A stretch of DNA of 64,000 bases from Mesorhizobium japonicum MAFF 303099. Lineage in GTDB: Bacteria; Pseudomonadota; Alphaproteobacteria; Rhizobiales; Rhizobiaceae. The DNA is taken from assembly GCF_000009625.1 (NCBI RefSeq), contig NC_002678.2:5550001-5614000 (forward strand), read 5' to 3'. Positions 56,779 through 64,000 of this stretch are shown here, piece by piece; within the stretch, counting starts at the first letter, position 1, and each line of letters begins with the position of its first letter. A model generated the notes under the pieces. The model did not search any database, was not told where the DNA came from, and was given only the letters and a program-made list of their open reading frames with translations. A program made the translations under genes and the position numbers.

Positions 56779-57906
56779 ATGAACATGGATGGTATCTGCG
56801 ATCCGCGCTTTGGTGCCGTGCGCGCGGCATTCGCCGAGTGTTTCGCCCAAGGGCTGGAACATGGCGGGGGCGTATCCGTCGTCGTCCACGGCAAGACCGT
56901 CGTTGACCTCTGGGGCGGTCATGCCGATGCCGCGCGAACCCGTCCGTGGCGGCAGGACACGCTGATCAATGTCTGGTCCTCCACCAAGGGCGTCGTGGCG
57001 CTGGCGATCGCAATGTTGGTCGAGCGCGGCAGGCTGGACTATGCCGCACCCATTGCCCGCTACTGGCCTGAATTCGCGGCCGGCGGCAAGGAACACATCA
57101 CGCTCGACCAGGTGATGTCGCACCAGGCCGGGCTGAATGGTCTTGCCGTGCCGATGGACGAAGCGGGCCTGTTCGCGTGGACGCCTTTTGTGGACGCGCT
57201 TGCGGCCATGCCGCCACTCTGGGAGCCCGGCAGCCGCTGCATCTATCACGCCCTTACCTACGGCCACCTTGCTGGCGAAGTGCTGCGCCGCGTCGACGGG
57301 CGAAGCATCGGCCGCTTCATCGGCGAAGAGATCGCGGGCCCGCTTGGAGCTGACTTTCATGTCGGTCTGCCGGATCGTGAGGATTCCAGGGTCGCCGAGA
57401 TGATCGAAGGCCCCGGCGCTTCGGACTGGGTCGATTTTGTCCGCGCCTCGCCCTTTCCCCACGCAAGCGACAATCCGGCGCCCCGTGCATTGGCCCCCAA
57501 CGACCGCGTCTGGCGCGCCGCCGAGGTGCCGGGCGGCAACGGCCAGTCGACGGCGCATGCACTGGCCCGTATTTACGGCATGATGGCAGCCGGTGGCGTC
57601 TGGGAGGGCCATCCACTGATCGGGCGCGCGGCAATCGAAGCGGCGGCGCGTCAGCGTGTTCGCGGCACGGATGAAAGCTTCGCCGCACCGGCCGCCTTCG
57701 CCGCCGGCTATCAGATGGAGGATCCGGTCTATGCCGGCCGCGCGTCGCCGCAAACCTTCGGCCACACCGGCTGGGGCGGCGCCATCGGCTTTGCCGATCC
57801 CGGTGCCGGCATCGGTTTCGGCTACGTCACCAACCGCATGCTGGGTTTTGACGACATGGACCCACGCCGCAAGATGTTGATCGACGCCGTCTACGACTCG
57901 CTCTGA
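56779..57906 (+). CDS. Serine beta-lactamase-like / family VIII esterase
   Basis: 375 aa from the ATG at 56779 with GGTGAGAG upstream; a longer frame from 56668 is less likely. The Ser-x-x-Lys motif is VWSSTKGVVAL, the tyrosine motif is IYHALTYGHLAGEVL, and a C-terminal HTGWGGAIG takes the place of the third beta-lactamase motif. There is no signal peptide, so it is a cytoplasmic esterase or amidase rather than a secreted penicillin-resistance enzyme. It follows the proline-racemase-like gene in the same direction after 162 bp. The substrate is unknown. Confidence 0.85.
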   Translation: MNMDGICDPRFGAVRAAFAECFAQGLEHGGGVSVVVHGKTVVDLWGGHADAARTRPWRQDTLINVWSSTKGVVALAIAMLVERGRLDYAAPIARYWPEFAAGGKEHITLDQVMSHQAGLNGLAVPMDEAGLFAWTPFVDALAAMPPLWEPGSRCIYHALTYGHLAGEVLRRVDGRSIGRFIGEEIAGPLGADFHVGLPDREDSRVAEMIEGPGASDWVDFVRASPFPHASDNPAPRALAPNDRVWRAAEVPGGNGQSTAHALARIYGMMAAGGVWEGHPLIGRAAIEAAARQRVRGTDESFAAPAAFAAGYQMEDPVYAGRASPQTFGHTGWGGAIGFADPGAGIGFGYVTNRMLGFDDMDPRRKMLIDAVYDSL

Positions 57907-58080
57907 CTGAATGGCCTAAAAGCCAGCCGGGTGGTTCCGCAGGCTGGAAACGGTGCGCGCCACTGCCGAGCTCCGCAACGGACAGCGTTCGCACGTGCGT
58001 TCGGCTCCCAACAAAAGCTGTGGCTAATCCCTCTCCCGCGCCTTCGCAAATATCCGCATGGCACCAGCATCTGTAGTAGT

Positions 58081-58102
58081 CTCAGCCTGAACCTCGGCTG
58101 AG
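58081..58102. promoter_or_regulatory. Inverted repeat CTCAGCC-N8-GGCTGAG upstream of the type II secretion operon
   Basis: Perfect 7-bp arms at 58081-58087 and 58096-58102 end 28 bp before the GTG of the gspL-like gene. It could be an operator or a leader hairpin. The rest of the gap 57907-58130 shows only a CGCACGTGCG palindrome at 57990-57999. Confidence 0.35.
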
Positions 58103-58130
58103 AATCAGCCGGGGCGGCGGGTGGTTGATT

Positions 58131-59180
58131 GTGGCGACATTCAACGCGCAATTTCTGGATTTTTTCGACTGGTGGCTCGATGAGCTGCGAGGGGTCTGGA
58201 CGCGGGTTGTTCCCGGGAAAGCACAAGCTTCGACCGTCGACTGGATCGTCAGCCTGGCGGATGACGGCATTCGTGTGCGCGAGGCCAAGGCGCCGGAGTT
58301 CCAGTCGATCCCGCTGGCGCTCACGGCTTCCTCCGACGAGATCCTGGCGCTGCTGCAGGGCGGGACCCGGCGCAGGCGTTCGAGCTTCGATATCAGGGTC
58401 CAGCCAGGCCTGTTCCTGACCCGGCAGCTCTCGGCGCGGCGTCTGCCTGTCCGGCAGGCGCGCGACATGGCCGAACTCGACCTTATGGCTTCGACGCCGA
58501 TCGACCCGGCGCAGGTGCATGTCGTGTTCGCCGCGGCGGCGGAACAGGACAGCGCCTACCATGTCGTCAAGGCCAAGACGCTTGCCGCCGTGCTGGACGC
58601 GGTGCGCCGGGCCGGTGGCTCGGTCCGCTGCTTGTCGTTGTCGCAGCCCGAAAACACGCTGCGCGCCGATCCGCTCAGCCTGGCCGCCATCTGGCCGCCG
58701 ACGGCGCGCGACCGGCGTGCCAGGACCGCCTGGATTGCGGCCCTTTCGGTGCTGGCCGGGGCGGTGCTGGTGACCTTTGCGCATGCGCATTGGCGCGCCT
58801 GGCAGGCCGAGGCCGAACTGGATACGCAGATCGCCGATGCGCAGGTCCTGGCCAAAGCGGCGCGCGCCTCGCTGCAGAAGCGCCAGGCCGGCATCGAGCG
58901 GATCGAAAAGATCCGCCAGGAAAAGAAGACGACGGCGTCGCTGGTGCGCGTCTGGGCCGAGTTGACGCATCTGCTGCCCGACACGGCCTGGCTGACCGAT
59001 CTCTCGGCCAAGGGCGACGACCTGACCATTTCAGGCTTTTCCACCTCGGCCGCCGAACTGATCCAGCCGATCGACGCCTCGCCGCTGTTTTCGGCGCCTG
59101 AATTCGCCTCGCCGGTGGTCAAGGTTCCCGGTCAGGATGGCGAGCACTTCACCATTTCGGCCAAGATCGGGGCGCTCTGA
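58131..59180 (+). CDS. gspL: Type II secretion GspL-like protein (PilN-domain)
   Basis: 349 aa from a GTG at 58131 (a TTG at 58125 is also in frame). The N-terminal cytoplasmic part (about 1-200) is followed by one membrane helix near 205-225 (TAWIAALSVLAGAVLVTFAH) and a coiled-coil plus ferredoxin-like periplasmic domain, as in GspL/PilN. It would link the ATPase GspE to the inner-membrane platform. It is the first gene of a run of overlapping or abutting type II secretion genes. Sequence divergence from classical GspL is large, so the call relies on order and architecture. Confidence 0.75.
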   Translation: MATFNAQFLDFFDWWLDELRGVWTRVVPGKAQASTVDWIVSLADDGIRVREAKAPEFQSIPLALTASSDEILALLQGGTRRRRSSFDIRVQPGLFLTRQLSARRLPVRQARDMAELDLMASTPIDPAQVHVVFAAAAEQDSAYHVVKAKTLAAVLDAVRRAGGSVRCLSLSQPENTLRADPLSLAAIWPPTARDRRARTAWIAALSVLAGAVLVTFAHAHWRAWQAEAELDTQIADAQVLAKAARASLQKRQAGIERIEKIRQEKKTTASLVRVWAELTHLLPDTAWLTDLSAKGDDLTISGFSTSAAELIQPIDASPLFSAPEFASPVVKVPGQDGEHFTISAKIGAL

Positions 59181-59182
59181 CG

Positions 59183-59776
59183 ATGCTCTCCACCATCCTC
59201 AACACAAGGCCGACGATCCGCCGCCTGATCGCGCTGGCGATCGCCGCGGTCACGGCCTGCGTGCTTGCCTGGGTGGTGTTCGCGGCGTTCGACAGCGTCG
59301 CCTCCGTACAGGCCGGGATCGAGGAAAAGCGCGAGCTTCTCGGCCAGTTGCAGAGCGTGGCCGCCCTGGCAAAGCGCCTCGACAGCGCCGCCAGTCCGGA
59401 AGCCGCGGCCAATCCCGAATTTCTCACCGGCGGCAGCGAGGCGATCATCCGCGGCGGGCTGCAGACCCGGCTGAACGCGATTGCCGCCGCCAATGGGGTC
59501 AGCGTGCTGTCGGCTGGCAATGCACCGGTGCTCAGCGAAGCCGGCGTCGATTTCATCGGGCTGCGGGCCAACCTTTCGGGATCGCTGGAAGGCATCCACA
59601 ACGCCATCCTCGCCATCGAGACGTCGCTGCCGGTGCTGTTCATCCGCGAGGCCACCTTGCGCACCACCGATGTCGGGCCGGCGGCGGGACGGACCGGCGA
59701 TCCCGAGCTTTTCGCCGAGATCCTGTTTTACGGGCCGCTGCAAACACCGATGGCACCCGCCGGGGTCAAACCATGA
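59183..59776 (+). CDS. gspM: Type II secretion GspM-like protein
   Basis: 197 aa, starting 2 bp after the GspL-like stop. There is one N-terminal membrane helix (ALAIAAVTACVLAWVVFAAF), a short coiled coil and a small alpha/beta domain (GLQTRLNAIAAANGVSVLS), as in GspM/PilO. It would dimerise with the GspL-like protein in the inner-membrane platform. The stop overlaps the next start (ATGA). Confidence 0.78.
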   Translation: MLSTILNTRPTIRRLIALAIAAVTACVLAWVVFAAFDSVASVQAGIEEKRELLGQLQSVAALAKRLDSAASPEAAANPEFLTGGSEAIIRGGLQTRLNAIAAANGVSVLSAGNAPVLSEAGVDFIGLRANLSGSLEGIHNAILAIETSLPVLFIREATLRTTDVGPAAGRTGDPELFAEILFYGPLQTPMAPAGVKP

Positions 59777-60348
59777 CCGGGAAATTCGCAGGCCTGGCGA
59801 TTGCGGCTGTCATTGCGGCCCTCGCTTTGGTCAATGTCGCGCTCTTCGACACGCCTGTCGATATCACGCCCGTCGCTTCCGGCAAGGGGCATGATGGCGG
59901 CCTCGTCTCAGTCGCGGGATCGCTGCAATTTCCCGAAGCCGGCGATTTCAGCGAGACGTTCCAGCGTCCGCTGTTCACGCCGACACGCCGGAAATTCGTG
60001 CCCCCGCCGGTCGCGCCGCCGCCGGTGGAGGTTGCCGCTGCCCCGGTCGAGCAGGCGCCGGCGCCGCCGCCATCCGAAGCGCCACCGGCCGTCGCCCCAT
60101 CGCTGCTGGGCATCAGCATTCACGGCGGCGCCGCGAAGGCGCTGCTGCGCGTCGCCGGCAGCGAAGCCGCGGTCTGGTATGGCAGTGGAGACACGGTTGA
60201 CGGCTGGAGGGTGTCGGCGGTCGACAAGGATCAGGCCGTGCTGGAGCGGGATGGCAAGCTGGCGCGCATCCCGCTTTATCCGCCATGGAAGAATGTCCCG
60301 GCACCCGCGAATGCGCCGCCGCCACTCCCGAGCGAACCGCAACTATGA
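59773..60348 (+). CDS. Type II secretion GspC/PilP-like protein
   Basis: 191 aa from the ATG at 59773, overlapping gspM. It has an N-terminal membrane helix (LAIAAVIAALALVNVALF), a segment FQRPLFTPTRRKF, a long proline-rich linker (about residues 75-110) and a small C-terminal beta domain (SLLGISIHGGAAKALLRV) resembling the homology region of GspC and PilP. It would connect the inner-membrane platform to the secretin. The letter N has been used for genes in this position; C/P-like describes the visible domains better. Confidence 0.65.
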   Translation: MTGKFAGLAIAAVIAALALVNVALFDTPVDITPVASGKGHDGGLVSVAGSLQFPEAGDFSETFQRPLFTPTRRKFVPPPVAPPPVEVAAAPVEQAPAPPPSEAPPAVAPSLLGISIHGGAAKALLRVAGSEAAVWYGSGDTVDGWRVSAVDKDQAVLERDGKLARIPLYPPWKNVPAPANAPPPLPSEPQL

Positions 60349-61271
60349 GCGACAGCGCACTCCATGATAGCGCGGGCACCAACTGGCGGGATGAAAGCGC
60401 CCGCAGCGGCTTTTCGCTGGTTGCCGTGCTGGTGTTCATGCTGATCGTCTCGGCGATCGTCGTCCCCTTTGCCGTGACGGCCAAGACACGGTTGATGATC
60501 GCCAACAGCGAGGTCGAACAGGAGCGCCTGTCGCTGCTGGCGGAAGGCCTCGGCAATGTGGTCGCGAGCGCATTGACCGGCGGCTCCGGCGGGCAAAAGT
60601 TTTCGCTGGATTCCACGCCGACATCATGCCGGTCGGGAGAGTATAGTTTCACCGTGCGCGTCCAGGATCATGGCGGGCTGATCGATCTCAACGCCGCGGA
60701 TGACCGCCTGCTGGAGCTTGGCTTTGCGGCGCTCGGCTTCGAGCAGCAGGCATCGGCCGAATTGGCCAAGGCCACGATCCGGTTTCGCGACAGCGCAAAG
60801 CTGTTCGCCGACCTGCCGCGGTCGAGAAGCACTGTCGGGCCGCCCGAAGACAAGCAGGCGCCGTTCGAATCCGTGTCCGAACTGCAGGAGTTTTCAGCAC
60901 TGTCGTCGATACCGCTGCATACCCTGAATGGCGTTTTCACGGTCAACTCGAAGCGTGGCACGATCAGCGCTGATCGCGCGCCAGGCCGGCTTCGCGCCGC
61001 CCTTGCAAGCGGCTCCAGCGCTTCGGTCGTTCAGGCGGTGGCCGATGCATCTGCCTACACGGTCGACGTGGCGGCGAGGCGGGACGGCTCCGGGATCGCG
61101 GGCGAGGCCGGGTTCATCATCGAGAAATCTCCGACGGGCGCGGCATTTTCCCGCGTCGCCCGAAGCCCGGCCGCCGAAGCCGGCGTATTGCCGCCAGTTG
61201 CCGGCACCGCCGACTGCGAGATGCTTTTCGGCACCGAGGCGGCACAGATCCTTAGGGGTTGGAGCTCATGA
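60345..61271 (+). CDS. gspK: Type II secretion minor pseudopilin GspK
   Basis: 308 aa from the ATG at 60345, overlapping the previous stop. The prepilin-like segment SGFSLVAVLVFMLIVSAIV has Gly before Phe at the cleavage site and the hydrophobic alpha-1 helix. Instead of Glu5 typical of major pseudopilins there is Val, as often in GspK. The later GGLIDLNAADDRLLELGFAALG resembles the GspK alpha domain (residues around 125-145). It would cap the pseudopilus tip. The stop overlaps gspE. Confidence 0.8.
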   Translation: MSDSALHDSAGTNWRDESARSGFSLVAVLVFMLIVSAIVVPFAVTAKTRLMIANSEVEQERLSLLAEGLGNVVASALTGGSGGQKFSLDSTPTSCRSGEYSFTVRVQDHGGLIDLNAADDRLLELGFAALGFEQQASAELAKATIRFRDSAKLFADLPRSRSTVGPPEDKQAPFESVSELQEFSALSSIPLHTLNGVFTVNSKRGTISADRAPGRLRAALASGSSASVVQAVADASAYTVDVAARRDGSGIAGEAGFIIEKSPTGAAFSRVARSPAAEAGVLPPVAGTADCEMLFGTEAAQILRGWSS

Positions 61272-62911
61272 ACGCTTCCGCCCAGACGAAGGGGATCGAG
61301 GCGTTTCTCGCCTTTCTCGAGGGCGAGAAAGTGCTGACCGCGCATGCCGCTCAACGCGCCTTGGGAGCATCGCGAACATCGGGGCACCCGTTTGATACGG
61401 TGATGACCGAACTCGGGCTGATCGGCGAGCAGGAGCTGGCCAGCAGCCTCAGCCGCTATCTCGAAGCACCGATGCCGGTCGAGATCCCCGAACAGGTCAG
61501 CCCTGAAATGCTGGCAAGCGTACCGCTGGCCTATCTCAGGGAAAACGCCATCCTGCCGCTGCAGATGGACGCCGAGCGGCTGGTCGTCGCGGTGGCCGAT
61601 CCTTTCTCTTCGGCCACCATCGATGCATTGGCCTTCCACTATGAGCGCACCCTGGCGCTGCGCATCTTGCCAAGGCGCATGATCGCCGAATGCATCGACC
61701 GCATCGAGCAATCGGCCCTTGCCGCCGTTTCGAATGGCGGCGGCAGTGGTGAAATCCTGGATTTCGGCCCTGACGACCTCGAGCGCTTGAAGGATTTCGC
61801 CCGTGAGGCGCCGATCGTGCGCTTCGTCGCCGAGACCATCCACAAGGCGGTCGATGCAAGAGCCACCGACATTCACATCGAGCCGCTCGAAGACCATGTC
61901 CGTATCCGCTTCAGGCATGACGGCATGCTGTCCACCGTCGACACCGCGTCGATCGCGATGCTGTCCGGCATCTCGACCCGCATCAAGATCCTGTCGCGGC
62001 TCAACATCGCCGAACGGCGCCTGCCGCAGGACGGTCGCATGCGCATTGCCGTGCGCGGCCGCGACGTCGACCTGCGCGTCTCGGTCATTCCGTCCATTCA
62101 CGGCGAGGCCATCGTGCTGCGCATTCTCGATCGCGCCGGCGTCGAACTGAAGCTGGAGAAGCTTGGCTTCGACGGCGCCGCGCAGGCCAAGATCCGCAAC
62201 ATGTCGCAATCGGCCAATGGCATCGTGCTGATCACCGGTCCGACCGGCAGCGGCAAGACGACGACGCTGTACTCGATCCTTGCCGAGCGTTCGCGGCCGG
62301 ACGTCAAGATCTTCACCGTCGAGGATCCGGTCGAGTACCGCATGGCCGGCATCACCCAGCTCCAGGTCAATCCTGCGATCGACCTCGACTTCGCCGCCGC
62401 CTTGCGCTCGATCCTGCGCCAGGATCCCGACATCATCCTGCTCGGGGAAATCCGCGACCGCGAGACGGCGCAGGTCGCGGTCCAGGCGGCGCTGACCGGC
62501 CATCTGGTGTTCTCCACACTGCACACCAACAGCGCCGCCGGCGCGCTGACGCGGCTGCGCGACATGGGCATCGACGGCTATCTGCTCGGCGCGACGATCC
62601 GCGGCGTCATCGCGCAGCGGCTGTTGCGCCGTGTCTGCCCGACCTGCCGGGGCGCGGAGCAGACCGGTCCGGCCTGCCGCACCTGCAACGGCTCCGGCTA
62701 CAGCGGCCGCACGGTGACCTATGAAATGCTGCAAGTGTCGCCGCGCATCGCCGAACTCATCGACCAGGGCGCCGGCGAAATGGAGATCGGCCGCATTGCC
62801 GCCGAGGACGACCTGGTGCCGATGTCGGTCCACGCAACCGCCCTTGCCCGATCGCAGGTCACCACAATGGACGAGGTCCGCCGTGTCATCGATCTGGCGG
62901 GAGCTGACTGA
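61268..62911 (+). CDS. gspE: Type II secretion ATPase GspE
   Basis: 547 aa from the ATG at 61268, which overlaps the gspK stop. An N-terminal GspE/PilB domain (about 1-150) precedes the motor: ATDIHIEPLEDHVRIRFRHDG region, Walker A GPTGSGKTTTLYSIL near residue 326, the Asp box VFTVEDPVEYR-like segment (FTVEDPVEYR), Walker B LRQDPDIILLGEIRDRETA and His box GHLVFSTLHTN. A tetracysteine zinc motif follows (CPTCRG and CRTCNGSGY). It powers pseudopilus assembly from the cytoplasm. The gene ends in TGATG, overlapping gspF. Confidence 0.95.
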   Translation: MNASAQTKGIEAFLAFLEGEKVLTAHAAQRALGASRTSGHPFDTVMTELGLIGEQELASSLSRYLEAPMPVEIPEQVSPEMLASVPLAYLRENAILPLQMDAERLVVAVADPFSSATIDALAFHYERTLALRILPRRMIAECIDRIEQSALAAVSNGGGSGEILDFGPDDLERLKDFAREAPIVRFVAETIHKAVDARATDIHIEPLEDHVRIRFRHDGMLSTVDTASIAMLSGISTRIKILSRLNIAERRLPQDGRMRIAVRGRDVDLRVSVIPSIHGEAIVLRILDRAGVELKLEKLGFDGAAQAKIRNMSQSANGIVLITGPTGSGKTTTLYSILAERSRPDVKIFTVEDPVEYRMAGITQLQVNPAIDLDFAAALRSILRQDPDIILLGEIRDRETAQVAVQAALTGHLVFSTLHTNSAAGALTRLRDMGIDGYLLGATIRGVIAQRLLRRVCPTCRGAEQTGPACRTCNGSGYSGRTVTYEMLQVSPRIAELIDQGAGEMEIGRIAAEDDLVPMSVHATALARSQVTTMDEVRRVIDLAGAD

Positions 62912-64000
62912 TGCCGGCCTTCGCCTATCGCGCCTACCTGGCCGACGGCTCGACGGAGGCCGGCGTTCTCGATGCGTCGACCAAACAGGACGCCGCCCGA
63001 AAACTGGCGCAGCAGGGTCGCCGGTCCTACCATCTTGCACCCGTGAACAGCGAAAGGCCGCAGCTTCGCCTGCCGGGCCGCAGCGCGCTGACGCTGACCC
63101 GCAGGGTCGACCTCAGCCGCTTGTTCTCCGAGCTTTCGGTTCTCCTGAACGCCGGCTTCACGGTCGACCGCGCCCTGGGCGCGGTCATTTCGGGCGAAGC
63201 CAACCGGCAGCGGCGCCAGCAACTGCAATCGGTGCTCGACCTGACGACCGGCGGCCGGCCGATCGCCGAAGCCTTTGCCGCACTGCCGGGCATCACGCCG
63301 GACGTTGCCGCCTTGCTTGCCAGCGGCGAGCGCAGCGGCAAGATGGCCTTTATCTGCCAGCGGCTGGCGGACACGTTCGAGGCGACGGCCAAGCGCCGCG
63401 CCGCGATCATCGAGGCGTTGGCCTATCCGGCCTTCCTGCTCCTGGTCATGAGCGGGGCACTCGTCATTCTGGCGACGGTCCTGGTGCCGGCGCTGGAGCC
63501 GATCTTCGAGGGCTCGTCGGCCCCCAAGCCCTTCACCATGACCATGCTTTCCGCCTTCGGCACGGTGTTCCGCGACTACCCCTTCGTTTTCCCGCTGGCG
63601 GCGGTGCTCGGCCTGCTTTGCTATCTCCTGCTGTCCCGTTCCGCCGGCGCCAGAAGACGGCTTTCGCACTGGCTGCTGCGGATCCCGCTGATCGGCGCGC
63701 TGGTCAGGGACGCGGTGATCGCGCGCTATCTCGAAACGCTTGCGCTGCTGCTCGGCAACGGCGTGGCGATGACCGAGGCGCTTGGCCTTGCCGCCAATGT
63801 TTCCAGGCAGAGTTCGTTGGCGACAAGCTTCGCATCGATCGAAGACAATGTCGCCAATGGCGCCCGCCTGCACGGCGCGATCGTCAAGGCAGGGATTTTC
63901 GACCACGCGACAATGTCGCTGGTCTCCCTTGGCGAAGAGGCCAATGCACTTCCCGTGGTGCTGGATCGCGCCGCTAAAATGCTTCAGCTGACGCTGACGC
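62911..64000 (+). CDS. gspF: Type II secretion inner-membrane protein GspF, C-terminally cut by the window
   Basis: The ATG at 62911 overlaps the gspE stop. 363 codons are visible and the frame is open at the end of the window. The N-terminus FAYRAYLADGSTEAGVLDA is typical, followed by two T2SSF repeats (LSRLFSELSVLLNAGFTVD near residue 70, and ARYLETLALLLGNGVAMTEA near residue 270) with membrane helices between. GspF is the platform protein that couples the ATPase to pseudopilin assembly. Only the last part, about 10%, should be missing; later operon genes (secretin, major pseudopilin) are expected beyond the window. Confidence 0.94.
   Translation, partial: MPAFAYRAYLADGSTEAGVLDASTKQDAARKLAQQGRRSYHLAPVNSERPQLRLPGRSALTLTRRVDLSRLFSELSVLLNAGFTVDRALGAVISGEANRQRRQQLQSVLDLTTGGRPIAEAFAALPGITPDVAALLASGERSGKMAFICQRLADTFEATAKRRAAIIEALAYPAFLLLVMSGALVILATVLVPALEPIFEGSSAPKPFTMTMLSAFGTVFRDYPFVFPLAAVLGLLCYLLLSRSAGARRRLSHWLLRIPLIGALVRDAVIARYLETLALLLGNGVAMTEALGLAANVSRQSSLATSFASIEDNVANGARLHGAIVKAGIFDHATMSLVSLGEEANALPVVLDRAAKMLQLTLT

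Overview
This 64 kb window is high-GC alphaproteobacterial chromosome, most likely Mesorhizobium. The clearest evidence is a complete vitamin B6 (pyridoxine) degradation gene set whose proteins I recognise as the enzymes characterised in Mesorhizobium loti/japonicum. Rhizobial-type polysaccharide, type I secretion, HWE-kinase and ABC transporter genes agree with this. I saw no tRNA, rRNA, CRISPR array, insertion sequence or prophage. The strain is inferred, not proven.

Region 1 (1-26.2 kb) is a surface-polysaccharide locus. It holds the 3' end of a Wzy-like polymerase, an asparagine-synthase-like amidotransferase, a Wzz/ExoP-like co-polymerase with a degenerate ATPase domain, a P-loop kinase fused to a Wzx-type flippase, an acyltransferase, and a UDP-glucuronate 4-epimerase. 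A regulatory block follows: a PAS-LuxR regulator, an HWE histidine kinase and a REC-LuxR response regulator. A second sugar operon (14.0-21.2 kb) encodes a nucleotidyltransferase, PLP aminotransferase, priming sugar transferase, LegB-like 4,6-dehydratase, secreted beta-propeller, ExoF/Wza-like export protein and methyltransferase. A type I secretion ABC/HlyD pair and a long coiled-coil protein end the region.

Region 2 (26.2-34.3 kb) is metabolic and regulatory: glmS, an arginase/ornithine cyclodeaminase pair with a divergent Lrp-type regulator, a GntR regulator, and a LysR regulator divergent from an SBF-family transporter.

Region 3 (34.3-54.4 kb) is the B6 degradation locus. Pyridoxine 4-oxidase and a GntR regulator lie on the minus strand. 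On the plus strand are 2-(acetamidomethylene)succinate hydrolase, the ring-opening oxygenase, two small genes of unknown role, the dicarboxylate decarboxylase, 4-pyridoxate dehydrogenase, the 5-formyl-pyridine dehydrogenase, a NitT/TauT-type ABC importer, a BMP/nucleoside-type ABC importer, 4-pyridoxolactonase, pyridoxamine-pyruvate aminotransferase and pyridoxal 4-dehydrogenase. Together they convert pyridoxine, pyridoxal or pyridoxamine to succinate semialdehyde, acetate, ammonia and CO2. The two importers lie between catabolic genes and are good candidates for vitamer uptake. TGTC-N-GACA operator-like sites lie upstream of the oxidase and between the regulator and the hydrolase.

Region 4 (54.5-57.9 kb) has a DapA-family lyase, a proline-racemase-family protein in which both usual catalytic cysteines are replaced, and a family VIII serine esterase/beta-lactamase-like protein. 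Region 5 (58.1-64.0 kb) is a tightly overlapping type II secretion operon (L, M, a C/P-like protein, K, E, F) that runs off the end of the window.
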